A stretch of 64,000 nucleotides of DNA from Actinomadura sp. J1-007 (GCF_009793335.1 NZ_WING01000001.1:5952001-6016000), one strand, 5' to 3'. Counted from the stretch's first letter, positions 25,210 to 36,301 are shown. Notes: a model not told the origin generated them from the sequence alone. A program made the numbers and translations.

Positions 25210-27852
25210 TCAGAGCAGGTCGCGGGCCGCTTTCGCCGCCTGGCCGATCGCTTCGGCCAGGCGTTCGGGGTGGCGGCCGCCCGCGTTCGCGGTCGTGCCC
25301 TTGCCGCCTGCTCCGCCCCCGACCGCCTTCGCCGCGTCGGACAGCAGGTCGCGTGCCTCGACCCGCGTCCCGGGGCTGAGCGTCGCCACGAGCATCGCCT
25401 TGCCGTTCGCGGTCGTTCCGAGCACGACCGCGCCGGGGCCCGGACGGGACGCCAGGGTGCGCGCCGCGAGGGGACGGAGCTCGTCCGGGCCCACGTCCGG
25501 GACGGCCGCCGCGACCAGCCACGCACCGCCGAGCGGTTCGCCCGCCGAAGCCAGTTCGCGTGCGCGCGCGTCGAGTTCGGAGCGGCGCAGCTCCGCCAGC
25601 GCCCGCTGCGCCTCCGCGAGGGCGTCGATCCGCTGCCGGAGCCGTTCGGGCGCCTGGTCCGGCGGGACGTCGAGGAGGCCGGCCAGCTCGTTCAGCAGCG
25701 TCCGCTCGTGGTCGTGGTGGCGCAGCGCGTCGGGGCCGGTGAGCGCCTCGACGCGGCGCAGCCCCGTCCCGATGGACGACTCGCCGAGGATGTGGACGGG
25801 GCCCGCCGCCGCGCCGTGCCCGACGTGCGTGCCTCCGCAGAGTTCGCGCGACGCGTCGCCGATGTCGACGATCCTGACGCTGTCGCCGTACCTCTCGCCG
25901 AACAGCGCGACCGCGCCCGCCCGTTCCGCCTCGGAACGGCTCGTCTCCCACACGCGCACCTCCGGATCGTCCAGGAGGTAGTCGTTCACGAGCGTCTGGA
26001 CGGTGCGCAGCTCGGCGGGGGAGACGTGGGAGAAGTGCGCGAAGTCGAACCGCAGCCTGCCCGGCTCCACCCGCGACCCGCGCTGCCCCGCGTGCTCGCC
26101 GAGGACGCGCCGCAGCATCGCGTGCAGGACGTGCGTCGCGCTGTGCGAACGCGCCGTCGCCGCGCGGCGTTCGGCGTCGACCACCGCCTCCACCCGTTCC
26201 CCGGCGCGGACCTCGCCGGACGTGACGCGCGCCGTGTGGACGTGCAGGCCGTCGAGCCCCGGACGCGTGTCGAGGACGTCGAGCGTCGCGCCGTTCGCGG
26301 CGCGCAGCGTGCCGGTGTCGCCGACCTGGCCGCCCGCCTCCGCGTAGAACGGGCTGCGGTCGAGGAACACCTCGATCTCGTCGCCCTCGACGGCCGCGGA
26401 CGTCCGGCCCGCGCCGTCCAGCAGCGCCACGAGCCGCGCCTCCGCGGCGGTCGTTCCGTAGCCGACGAACTCGGTGAGCCCGTGCTCCGCGCCGATCCGC
26501 CGGTACACGTCGCGGCGCGCGACCGCCGAGCCCTTCCTGCCCCGTTCCGCGTCGCGCGCCTGGCGGCGCTGCTCGTCCAGGAGCGCAGCGAACGCGCCCT
26601 CGTCCACCGTGAGGCCCGCCGAACGCGCCGCGTCCAGCGTCAGGTCCACCGGGAACCCATAGGTGTCGTGCAGCTCGAACGCCGTCCGGCCCGGCACGGT
26701 CCCCGAGCCCTCGCGGCGCGCGCGCCCGATCGCCGACTCCAGGATGCGCGAGCCCTGCCGCAACGTCCGGTCGAAGCCCTCCTCCTCCGCCGACACGACC
26801 CGGCGGATCAGGTCGCGCCGCTCGTTCAGCTCGGGCCACGCCGCGCCGAGGTTGGCGACGACGCTCGCGGTCAGCTCCGGCAGGACGGGCCCGTCGACGC
26901 CGAGCAGGCGCGCGTGGCGTACGGCGCGCCGCATCAGCCGCCGCAGCACGTACCCCCGTCCGTCGCGCGCGGGCAGCACGCCGTCGGCGACGAGGAACGA
27001 GACCGACCGCGCGTGCTCGGCCACGACGCGGAACGAGACGGACTCCTCGCTCCCGTCCCGCCCCGGGTACGGGCGGCCCGCGAGTTCCTGGACGCGCAGC
27101 AGCGTCGGCAGAACGAGGTCGGTCTCGCACACGTTGTCGGCGTCCTGGAGGATCGCCGCGAGCCGGTCCAGGCCGAGGCCGGTGTCGATGTTGCGCGCGG
27201 GCAGCTCGCCGAGGATCGGGTAATCGTCCTTGCCCGCGCCCTCGCCGCGGACGTTCTGCATGAAGACGAGGTTCCACAGCTCCTGGTAGCGCTCGCCGTC
27301 CACCGCCGGGCCGCCCTCGCGCCCGTACGCCGGGCCCCGGTCGTAGTGCAGCTCGGACGACGGCCCGCAGGGGCCGGGGACGCCCATCGACCAGTAGTTG
27401 TCGGCCATGCCGAGCCGCTGGATCCGGTCCGCCGGGACGCCCGCGCGCCGCCACAGGCGCTCGGCCTCGTCGTCGTCGAGGTAGACCGTCACCCACAGGC
27501 GCGCGGGGTCCAGGCCGAAGTGGCGCGTGAACAGCTCCCACGACCAGGCGATCGCCTCCGCCTTGAAGTAGTCGCCGAACGAGAAGTTGCCGAGCATCTC
27601 GAAGAACGTCGTGTGCCGGGTCGTACGGCCCACGTTCTCGATGTCGGAGGTGCGCGCGCACTTCTGGACCGTCACGGCGCGCGGGTGCGGCGGCTCGGTC
27701 TCGCCGAGGAGGTACGGCTTGAACTGGTTCATGCCCGCGTTCGTCAGCAGCAGCGTCGGGTCGTCCGGGACGAGCGGGCTGGACGGCACGGCGCGGTGGC
27801 CGCGCTCGCGGAAGAAGTCGAAGAACGTCGAACGGATGTCAGCAGAGCGCAT
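25210..27852 (-). CDS. alaS: Alanyl-tRNA synthetase, possibly a second copy
   Basis: An 880-residue, full-length AlaS that charges tRNA-Ala. Class II core: LLLTNAGMNQFKPYLLG, VGRTTRHTTFFEMLGNFSFG, ELWNLVFMQ and DTGLGLDRLAA. Editing domain with zinc ligands: ARSHSATHVLH and ELCGGTHVGHG. C-terminal DHHA1-like domain: GGGAGGKGTTANAGGR. Some usual residues differ (DTGLGLDR for DTGMGLER; GHGAAAGP after CGGTHV). The usual actinobacterial neighbours (rpsD, ruvX, mltG, aroE) are absent, so this may be a paralogue additional to the housekeeping copy. The ATG at 27852 is the only sensible start. Confidence 0.92.
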   Translation of the reverse strand: MRSADIRSTFFDFFRERGHRAVPSSPLVPDDPTLLLTNAGMNQFKPYLLGETEPPHPRAVTVQKCARTSDIENVGRTTRHTTFFEMLGNFSFGDYFKAEAIAWSWELFTRHFGLDPARLWVTVYLDDDEAERLWRRAGVPADRIQRLGMADNYWSMGVPGPCGPSSELHYDRGPAYGREGGPAVDGERYQELWNLVFMQNVRGEGAGKDDYPILGELPARNIDTGLGLDRLAAILQDADNVCETDLVLPTLLRVQELAGRPYPGRDGSEESVSFRVVAEHARSVSFLVADGVLPARDGRGYVLRRLMRRAVRHARLLGVDGPVLPELTASVVANLGAAWPELNERRDLIRRVVSAEEEGFDRTLRQGSRILESAIGRARREGSGTVPGRTAFELHDTYGFPVDLTLDAARSAGLTVDEGAFAALLDEQRRQARDAERGRKGSAVARRDVYRRIGAEHGLTEFVGYGTTAAEARLVALLDGAGRTSAAVEGDEIEVFLDRSPFYAEAGGQVGDTGTLRAANGATLDVLDTRPGLDGLHVHTARVTSGEVRAGERVEAVVDAERRAATARSHSATHVLHAMLRRVLGEHAGQRGSRVEPGRLRFDFAHFSHVSPAELRTVQTLVNDYLLDDPEVRVWETSRSEAERAGAVALFGERYGDSVRIVDIGDASRELCGGTHVGHGAAAGPVHILGESSIGTGLRRVEALTGPDALRHHDHERTLLNELAGLLDVPPDQAPERLRQRIDALAEAQRALAELRRSELDARARELASAGEPLGGAWLVAAAVPDVGPDELRPLAARTLASRPGPGAVVLGTTANGKAMLVATLSPGTRVEARDLLSDAAKAVGGGAGGKGTTANAGGRHPERLAEAIGQAAKAARDLL

Positions 27853-28143
27853 GGGACGGCCTCACGAGGTCGATGGGATGACGGAGCACGCCGCCGAACC
27901 GGGCCGAGAACGAACGCTCGTTCCCCGGCTCGGCGCGGCTAGCTCGCCGTCCCACCTCGTAGAAGGCCATCACGACACGCTACCCGGCGCCGCCCCGCCG
28001 CGGCATCCGGTTAAACGGGCGGCGACCCCCCGGCGGCGCGGGCGCCGTAGGCGGCGCGGGGACCGGTCCGCGCTCGGTGCTCCGCCGTGCGCCGTTCACG
28101 CCGTGTTCGCACGGCGTTCACCCGGTGCCAGTGATCTGGGCTC
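27853..28143. promoter_or_regulatory. Structured intergenic leader upstream of alaS and of the NB-ARC gene
   Basis: On the minus strand the leader holds a hairpin at about 27899-27935 (GAACGA...TCGTTC flanked by CCGGG/CCCGG). A GGGACGGC element at about 27948 can pair with GCCGTCCC directly before the alaS ATG. A neighbouring ACGAGGT can pair with ACCTCGT near 27870. The two pairings exclude each other, as in a switch. It could equally be chance in GC-rich DNA. Confidence 0.3.
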
Positions 28144-30860
28144 GTGAACGTTGAACGCACCCCCCGCTCCGGTCGCGACCGGAGGACCGACCGTTCGAGG
28201 GGCCGGAGAAGGGCCGCGCGCCGCAGGCGCGGCGCCGACCGCGACGGGCAGGGCGACGGCGAGGACGGCGGACGGGGCGGCGGCGGCCAGGTGGCGCGGC
28301 GCGGTCCGGCGGACGCCGCCCGGGGGCCCGGCGCCGCGGGGGCGGACGCGCGCGGGCGCCGGGCGAGGCTCGCCGCGCCGTGGATCGTCGGAGGGCTCAC
28401 CGGCGTCATCACGGCGGTGACGACCTCGCTGGACGCGGTGGACGTCGCCGCGCCCGCCAAGCTCGGGATCGTCGCGGTCGTGGCGCTGCTCGCGGGCGTC
28501 GCGGCGTGGGGCGCGCAGCAGGGGAACGACGCGGAGCCCGAGCCCGCCGCCGCGCCCGCCGCCCCGCGCAGCTCCCGCCCGTCATCGCGCACTTCACCGG
28601 CCGGGACGCCTCGCTCGCCGAGCTGCGCCGCGCGGTCGCGTCCGAGGCGGGCGCGGGCTCGCCCGCCTCGCCGCTGGTGGTGTCGGTGCACGGGCCCGCC
28701 GGGGTCGGCAAGTCGGCGCTCGCGGCGCGGTTCGCGCACGAGATCGCCGAGGGCTACCCGGACGGCCAGCTCTACTTCGACCTGCGCGGCGAGGGCGAGA
28801 CCCGGGTCCGGCCCGAGGAGGTGCTGATCGGGTTCCTGCTGGTCCTCGGCGTCCGGCTCACCACCGACCCCGGCGGGCTGCCCGAGCTCCAGAAGCTGTG
28901 GTGGACGCACGCGCGGGGCCGCCGGCTGCTCGTCCTGCTCGACAACGCGCGCGACGCCGACCAGGTGCGGGCGCTGCTGCCGCCCGTCGGCGGCTGCGCG
29001 GTGCTCGTGACGTCCCGGCGGCCGCTGTACCTGCGCAACACCTTCGACCGGCGGCTGCCCGAGTTCACCGAACGGCACGGCGTGGAGCTGCTCGCCCGCC
29101 TCGCCGGGGAGGAGCGGATCCGTTCGGACCCCGAGTCGGCGGCCCGGATCGTCGAGCTGTGCGGACGGCTGCCGCTCGCCATCAGCATCTGCGGCGGACG
29201 GCTCGCCGCGCGCGAGTCGTGGACGGCGCGGGAGCTGGCCGGACGCCTCCAGGACCAGCGCCGCAGGCGGCTGGACGAGCTGGAGGTCGCCCGGGACATC
29301 GACAAGAGCGTCCGGGCGAGCCTCGCCCTCAGCTACGCCGACTGCAGCCAGACGCAGCGGCGGCTGCTGCGCACGTTCGGGCTGCTGGACGTCCCGGACG
29401 CGCAGGCGTGGGTGGCGGGCGCGCTGCTCGGCGTGTCGGACCTGGAGGGCGACGACCAGCTCGAAGCCCTCGTGGACGCGCAGCTCGCCGAGTGCTCGGG
29501 TACCGACGCGACCGGCCGGATGCGGTACCGCCTGCACGACCTCGTCCGCCTCTACGCCCGCGAGCGGTCCGAGCGCGAGGACACCGGCGCCGAGCGCCGC
29601 GCCGCCATCGAACGCGTCCTGGACGGCTACCGCGAGCGCGCGGAGCCGGTCGCCGCCGCCCGCTGGCCGCAGGACTGGCAGCGGCGGACCGGCGCCCGCG
29701 CGGGCGCCCCCGAGCCCGGGTACACCGCGACCGAGTGGCTCAGCAGCGAGCGGCTCGCCCTCCTCGCGCTCCTCGGCCAGGCGGCCGGGCACGGGATGTG
29801 GGGGCTGGTGTGGCGGCTCGGCCGGGCGGCGTGCTCGCTGTTCCACTCGCTGCGCGTCTTCTGGCCCGAGTGGCGGACCGTCGCGGGCCTCACCCACACC
29901 GCCGCCGAGCGGCTGGGCGACGGCCGCTCGCTCGGCATCGCGCTGCTCGAACGCGCCTCCGTCGAGGGCGGCCAGGGCAACGTCGAGCGGGCGCGCGGCG
30001 ACGCGTACGCCGCCCTCGACCTGTTCACCGGGCTCCGCGAGACGTGGTGGCGGGCGCGGGCGCTGCGCGCGGTCGGGATGAGCCTGCGGGACGAGGGCAA
30101 CATCGACGAGGGCCAGCGCTACCTGATCGAGGCCATCGAGGCGTTCGGGCGGGAGGGCGACGGCTGGTGGCGGGCCCGCACGCAGCGCAACCTCGCCGAG
30201 GTGCGCCTCGCCCAGCGCCGCTACGCCGAGGCGCGCGAGCTGCTCGAAGAGGGCCTGGAGGTCTTCCAGCGCAACGGCAACCGCTACTCGGAGGCGCAGA
30301 CGCTGCGCGCGCTCGGGGAGGTCCTCGCCGCCGAGGCCCGCAGCCTGCGCGCGTCCGGCGCGCACGCGGAGGCCGAGACCAAGTACAGCCTCGCCGCGCC
30401 CGTGCTGGAACGCGCGGCCGAGACGTTCCGGCTGCGCGACGAGCAGTGGGAGGAGGCGCGCTGCCTGCGCGCCGCGGGGGAGGTCGGCGATCCGCGCAAC
30501 GGGCTGCGGGAGCTGACGTTCGTCCGGCACGCCGAGCGGATGCTCGAAGGGCTCGGCGACACCTGGGGCGTCGCGCGCACCCGGATCTCCGAGGGCCGCG
30601 CGCTCGGCCGCCTCGGCCGCCACGCCGAGGCCGCCGAGGCCCTCGGGCAGGCCGTCGAGGCGTTCGACGAGCTGGGCGACCGCTGGTGGCAGGCCCGCGC
30701 CCGGCGCACCCTCGCCGAGGTGCTCCTGGACGCCGGACGCCGCGAGCAGGCGCGCGAACCCGCCCGCGAGGCCCTGGAGCTCTACCGCCGCCTCGGCAAC
30801 ACGGCCGGGGAGAGCCGCGCCCGCCGCGTCCTCGCGCACGCCTCCGAACCCGTGGCCTGA
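28144..30860 (+). CDS. Membrane-anchored NB-ARC ATPase with TPR repeats (AfsR-like without DNA-binding domain), frame broken near 28573
   Basis: One added base in CCCCGCGCAG at about 28570 (PRQLPPVIAHFTGRD) joins an N-terminal membrane region (WIVGGLTGVITAVTTSL and IVAVVALLAGVAAWG) to the ATPase, for about 905 residues. Walker A is GPAGVGKSALAAR; Walker B is RRLLVLLDNARD; sensor and GLPL motifs follow (VLVTSRR, GRLPLAIS). A winged-helix-like segment (LRTFGLLDVPDAQAW) and about six TPRs (for example ARTQRNLAEVRLAQRRYAEA) occupy residues 450-900. STAND ATPases of this kind act as ligand-gated signalling switches. Partner and output are unknown; it diverges from alaS. Confidence 0.8.
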
Positions 30861-30866
30861 ACGGTC

Positions 30867-31567
30867 TCAGCCGTCCGCCCGTCCGACGAGCCCCACCACC
30901 GCGTCCAGCCCGGTGATCCGGACGACGCCCGCCTCGTCCCGTACGTCCGGGCCGGAGGCGTCCCGGTCGAGCCAGACGCCGCGCAGGCCCGCGTCGACCG
31001 CGGCGCGCGCGTCCGTGGCGAGGCGGTCGCCGACGTAGGCGGTCTCGGCGGGGCGGAGGCGCAGCGCGGCGCAGGCCGCGAGGAAGATCTCGGCCGCGGG
31101 CTTGGCGACGCCCGCCTCGCTGGAGGTCAGCACGTAGGGCAGGCGGGCGTCCAGGCCGATCGCCTTGAGCTTTGCGCGCTGCTGCACGGCGTCCCCGTTG
31201 GTGATCACGCCGAGGCGCAGGCCGCGCCGGGCGAGCGCGGCGACGGCGGGACGGGCGTCCGGGTACGCCCGCCACGCCGCCTCGTACCGGCGGAGGAACC
31301 CGGCCAGCCACGCGTCGGCGCGCGCGTCGTCCCAGGCGCCGAGGCCGAGCTCGCGGGCCAGGGCGGTGATCCTGGCGCGGCGCTGCTCGGTGAAGGTCAG
31401 CTCGCCCGCCAGGTAGCGGTCGACGGCCTCCTCGGTCAGCTCGGCCCAGCGCCGCGCGACGAACGCGGGATCGGCGTCGGGAACGAGGCGACGACGGCGG
31501 TGGCGGCGGCGCCGTCGTGGTCGAGCAGCGTCCCGTCCAGGTCGAACAGGACCGCGGCGACGTTCAC
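30867..31567 (-). CDS. HAD-family hydrolase, frame broken near 31480
   Basis: GTG 31567 starts VNVAAVLFDLDGTLLDHDG (motif I, nucleophilic Asp). One added base in TTCCC at about 31480 (SFPDADPAFVARRWAEL) restores a frame of about 233 residues through LRLGVITNGD (motif II) and AGVAKPAAEIF with Lys, to YVGDRLATDARAA (motif IV). The cap is the small helical C1 type, as in phosphoglycolate phosphatase and YjjG nucleotidases. It starts 11 bases after the TetR stop and is probably co-transcribed. Substrate unknown. Confidence 0.82.
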
Positions 31568-31578
31568 GGGGGCGGGCC

Positions 31579-32184
31579 TCAGCGCGCGCCGGCCCGGCGT
31601 TCGGCCAGGGCGCGCACGGTGTCGACGACGATGGCGCGGCGGCGGGCGAGCGCGGCCTCCTCGTCGGGCTCCGCCAGGATGAGGCGGCGCATCTGCGGCA
31701 CGGCGAAGTTCCACGCGATGAGGCCGAGGACGGTGAACAGCCAGTCCTGGGCGTCGCGGGCGCGTTCGGCCTCGGGCAGGCCGTCGCCGTGGCCGTAGGC
31801 GAGCATGTCGCGGACGTTCTGCTCGTAGGCGAGGCGCCGCTCCTGCTCGCCGGGCAGCGCGCCGCCGCCGAGTTCGAGCGCCTCCCAGAGCAGCAGCCGG
31901 ACGAGCTCCGGATGCTCCCGGTACCAGTCGAAGATCATCCCGGCCGACTCGGCGAGCGTCGCCGGGCCGAGCTCGACCGAGTGGCAGATCTCCTCCAGCT
32001 TGGCGCGCACGACCGCGCCGAACAGCTTGTCCTTGCCGCCGAAGTAGAGGTAGATCGCCTGCTTGTTGGCCCGCGCGGCGGTCGCGATGCGCTCGACGCG
32101 CGCCCCCGCGAGCCCGTGCGCGGCGAACTCGGCGGTGGCGGCGTCGAAGATCCGCCGCCGGGTCGCCTCCGCGTCGTAGCTCAT
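31579..32184 (-). CDS. TetR-family transcriptional regulator
   Basis: A 201-residue regulator with helix-turn-helix ARVERIATAARANKQAIYLYF then GGKDKLF, and a TetR_C-like ligand domain (MIFDWYREHPELVRLLLWEALE). ATG 32184 (MSYDAEATRRRIF) is the canonical start. It diverges from the SDR at 32274; two inverted near-identical elements in the 89-bp spacer are the likely operators, so it probably represses both itself (with the HAD gene) and the SDR. Confidence 0.88.
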   Translation of the reverse strand: MSYDAEATRRRIFDAATAEFAAHGLAGARVERIATAARANKQAIYLYFGGKDKLFGAVVRAKLEEICHSVELGPATLAESAGMIFDWYREHPELVRLLLWEALELGGGALPGEQERRLAYEQNVRDMLAYGHGDGLPEAERARDAQDWLFTVLGLIAWNFAVPQMRRLILAEPDEEAALARRRAIVVDTVRALAERRAGAR

Positions 32185-32193
32185 GGAGCCAAT

Positions 32194-32257
32194 TAAACCA
32201 TCCGTTTGACTTTCTCGCCGGGCCCGGCCAGGATCTCTAAAACAAACAGATGGTTTA
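32194..32257. promoter_or_regulatory. Pair of inverted operator-like elements between TetR and SDR genes
   Basis: AAACCATCCGTTTG at 32195-32208 and CAAACAGATGGTTT at 32243-32256 are reverse complements with one mismatch, and each has AAAC/GTTT half-sites. They are the most AT-rich part of the spacer, and the right copy lies next to the SDR ribosome-binding site. This fits dual binding by the TetR protein. Confidence 0.6.
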
Positions 32258-32273
32258 TTTCGAGGAGCCACCG

Positions 32274-33098
32274 ATGACCGCCATGACCACCGGGCCCGCC
32301 GCCACCGCCGAGACCGCCCCTGCCCCCGTCCGCTCCGCGCTGCCGTCCGGCCTCGCCGGGACGACCGTCGCGGTGATCGGCGGCAGCTCCGGCATCGGGC
32401 TCGCCGCGGGCGGGCTGCTGCGCTCGCTCGGAGCCCGCCCCGTCCTGATCGGCCGCGACCCCGGACGGCTCGCCGACGCCGTCGCCCGGGTCCGCGCGGA
32501 CGGACCCGAGGACGCGGTGCTGGGCGCCGTCGCGGACGGCGCCGACGAGGACGCGCTGAACGAGGCGTTCGACCGGGCCGGGACCGTCGACCACGTGCTC
32601 GTCACGGCGGGCGGGATCAACGGGGCCGGGCCGTTCGGCGAGATCACGCGGGACGCCGCGAGCGCCGCGCTCGACGCGCGGGTGTGGGGGGCGTTCGCGG
32701 CGGCGCGGGCCGCCGCCCCGCGGCTGCCCGCCGGCGGCTCGATCACGTTCGCCTCCGGCACGTACGTCACGCGCCCGGTCCCGGGCCTGTCCGGCTCCAT
32801 CGCGGGCATCGGCGCGGTCGAGGCCGTCGCCCGCGCGCTCGCGGTCGAGCTGGCGCCGCGGCGGCTGCGCGTGAACGCGGTCCGGTTCGGCGTCTTCGAC
32901 ACGCCCCTGGCGCGGAACGTGATGGGCGTCCCGGCGGGTCCGGACGGCGACGCCGCCATGGCCGCGGCGGGCGCCGGGCTCCCGCTCGGCCGGTTCGGAA
33001 CGCCCGAGGAGGCCGCGTCCGCCGCGCTGTTCCTGATGGCCGACACCTACATGACCGGCCAGATCCTCACCGTCGACGGAGGCGCCGCCCTGGTCTGA
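32274..33098 (+). CDS. Atypical short-chain dehydrogenase lacking the YxxxK motif
   Basis: A 274-residue SDR. The cofactor loop is VAVIGGSSGIGLAAGGLL, and the usual NNAG is VTAGGIN. After FASGTYVTRPVPGLSG the expected Tyr and Lys are absent (SIAGIGAVEAVARALAVEL), as in a divergent SDR subgroup. The C-terminus is ILTVDGGAAL. Catalysis by the standard triad therefore looks unlikely, or uses other residues. ATG 32274 with GAGGAG seven bases upstream is preferred over ATG 32250. Confidence 0.85.
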   Translation: MTAMTTGPAATAETAPAPVRSALPSGLAGTTVAVIGGSSGIGLAAGGLLRSLGARPVLIGRDPGRLADAVARVRADGPEDAVLGAVADGADEDALNEAFDRAGTVDHVLVTAGGINGAGPFGEITRDAASAALDARVWGAFAAARAAAPRLPAGGSITFASGTYVTRPVPGLSGSIAGIGAVEAVARALAVELAPRRLRVNAVRFGVFDTPLARNVMGVPAGPDGDAAMAAAGAGLPLGRFGTPEEAASAALFLMADTYMTGQILTVDGGAALV

Positions 33099-33153
33099 GG
33101 ACGGCGCGGGGCGCGGGGCGCGGGGTGGCGCGGGGTGTCGCGGGAAAGGGAAG

Positions 33154-33195
33154 GGGGCCCCTGACCGATGGGAGTGGGGTCGGGTCAGGGGCCCC
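33154..33195. terminator. Bidirectional terminator between SDR and chitinase genes
   Basis: A perfect 13-bp stem (GGGGCCCCTGACC and complement) with a 16-base loop lies between the convergent stop codons at 33098 and 33262. Confidence 0.75.
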
Positions 33196-33261
33196 GAGAG
33201 GCACGGCGGGACCGCAGGAGGCCGGCGGCCCGCCCGTGCCGGTCCTAGGTCGGCATCGGGA

Positions 33262-35121
<1,860 letters not shown>

Positions 35122-35169
35122 TGGATTCTCCGTTCAGCCCGCCCCCGAACCAACAGGAATCTCGGCCTT

Positions 35170-35192
35170 TTCTTAGGAAACTTTCCTAAGAA
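35170..35192. promoter_or_regulatory. 23-bp perfect inverted repeat upstream of the chitinase, likely operator
   Basis: Two 11-base arms (TTCTTAGGAAA and TTTCCTAAGAA) flank one central C, about 50 bases upstream of the chitinase start, in an AT-rich patch. The symmetry is that of a repressor site for a polysaccharide-degradation gene. It does not look like the DasR box; a ROK- or LacI-type repressor is a guess. Confidence 0.7.
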
Positions 35193-35293
35193 TTGGGGTG
35201 ATGGTAACCGGGGCCACAGTGCCCCGCAAGGGGCTCGGACGGGCCGGTTGCGGGGCCCGCGGCTGGTCTGGGCGGCTCGCTGGGGACGTACGG

Positions 35294-35776
35294 TCAGCCG
35301 GTTCCGAACCAGCCGGGCGCGTCGAGCCGCCACAGGTCGGACGGGGTGACGCGGCGCAGGTCGTCCTCCATCGCCCGCACCCGGTCGGCGCCGAGCGTCT
35401 CCATCCACCGCGCGCGGACCCGCTCGAAGATCAGCTCCGAGCGGCGCAGCGAGTCGGCGCCGCGCCCGGTCAGCCGGACGATCTTGCGCCGGGCGTCGCG
35501 CGGGTCGCGCCCGCGCTCGACGTAGCCGAGCCGCTCCAGCGAGTCGACCGTCTTGCCGGCCGCCTGCTTGGAGATCCCGAGCGTCCGCCCGAGGTCCACG
35601 GCCGTCGTCCCGTGCGGGCCGATCGCCTGGAACACGAACCCGTGCATCGGGCGCAGGTCGGGGTGGCCCTGCCGGGCCAGCTCCTCGTGCACCTCGTCGA
35701 TGACCACGCGGAACGCCAGGAACAGGCGCAGCGGCAGCTCGAAGCCCGGCGTCCCGTCGGGCGGTTCGTTTGACAT
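35294..35776 (-). CDS. MarR-family transcriptional regulator
   Basis: A 160-residue winged-helix protein: MHGFVFQAIGPHGTTAVDL, RTLGISKQAAGKTVDSLERL (recognition helix), GYVERGRDPRDARRKIVRLT (wing). ATG 35776 has GAGG nine bases upstream. It diverges from the cupin gene at 35860. The ribosome-binding site lies inside the nearer of two operator palindromes, so strong autoregulation is expected. Confidence 0.9.
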   Translation of the reverse strand: MSNEPPDGTPGFELPLRLFLAFRVVIDEVHEELARQGHPDLRPMHGFVFQAIGPHGTTAVDLGRTLGISKQAAGKTVDSLERLGYVERGRDPRDARRKIVRLTGRGADSLRRSELIFERVRARWMETLGADRVRAMEDDLRRVTPSDLWRLDAPGWFGTG

Positions 35777-35780
35777 GAAA

Positions 35781-35831
35781 GACAACCTCGTTGACTATAT
35801 GGGGAGATGGACAACCTCGTTGTCCATCTCC
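35781..35831. promoter_or_regulatory. Two MarR operator palindromes between the MarR and cupin genes
   Basis: GACAAC-CTC-GTTGAC at 35781-35795 and a larger perfect repeat at 35803-35831 with 13-base arms (ending GGACAAC and GTTGTCC) around the same CTC centre. Sharing of the core in two copies, beside a MarR gene, strongly suggests its binding sites. Confidence 0.75.
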
Positions 35832-35859
35832 GTCCCATCCTAACCGGAACGAGGGAACC

Positions 35860-36276
35860 ATGACCCTGATCAAGAACGCCGACAGCCGCCGCACCGAGAC
35901 CCCGAACGGCGTGATGACCACCCTCGCCTCGCCCACCCAGGGCGGCGCCGGCACGGCGCTCTGGCGCGTCGACATGGCCGCCGGGCGGCAGGGGCCGCCG
36001 CACGCGTTCGACACCGAGCAGGTGTGGACCTGCCTGGAGGGCGGCGCGACCGTCGAGCTGGACGGCGCCGCGCTCACCGTCGCGCCCGGCGACACCGTCG
36101 TCTTCCCGGCGGACGCGCCGCGCCAGGTCACCGCCGACCCGGAGAAGGGCTTCGTCGCGGTCGTCTCGGCCCCGGCGGGCACCGAGGCGTACAACCCGGG
36201 CGGCGTGTCCGACCCGGACGCCTGCGAGCTGGCCCCGAAAGCGACCGAACGCCTCGTCCCCCTCTGGGCCCGCTGA
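35860..36276 (+). CDS. Cupin-domain protein
   Basis: A 138-residue single-domain cupin: QGPPHAFDTEQVWTCLEG and DGAALTVAPGDTVVFPADAP are the two cupin boxes. The first has His and Glu in the usual metal-binding places (HAFDTEQVW); the second metal His is not obvious (PRQVTADP). ATG has GGAACGAGGGAACC upstream. It is probably controlled by the divergent MarR repressor and may bind or modify its small-molecule inducer. Confidence 0.85.
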   Translation: MTLIKNADSRRTETPNGVMTTLASPTQGGAGTALWRVDMAAGRQGPPHAFDTEQVWTCLEGGATVELDGAALTVAPGDTVVFPADAPRQVTADPEKGFVAVVSAPAGTEAYNPGGVSDPDACELAPKATERLVPLWAR

Positions 36277-36301
36277 CCCGGGAAGCCCAGGCCCCGCTCG
36301 C

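Noticed and set aside
25270..27942. An 890-codon open frame on the plus strand opposite alaS
   Set aside because: It is the antisense shadow of a strongly conserved AlaS in GC-rich DNA; its translation is Arg/Ala/Val-rich without domains.
27940..27965. GGTGGGACGGCG resembling a T-box core (GGTGGNACCGCG) upstream of alaS
   Set aside because: Two mismatches in the core, and no identifiable stem I or specifier loop; not enough for a T-box call.
28011..30839. A 942-codon minus-strand frame opposite the NB-ARC gene
   Set aside because: Antisense shadow; the plus strand carries Walker and TPR motifs.
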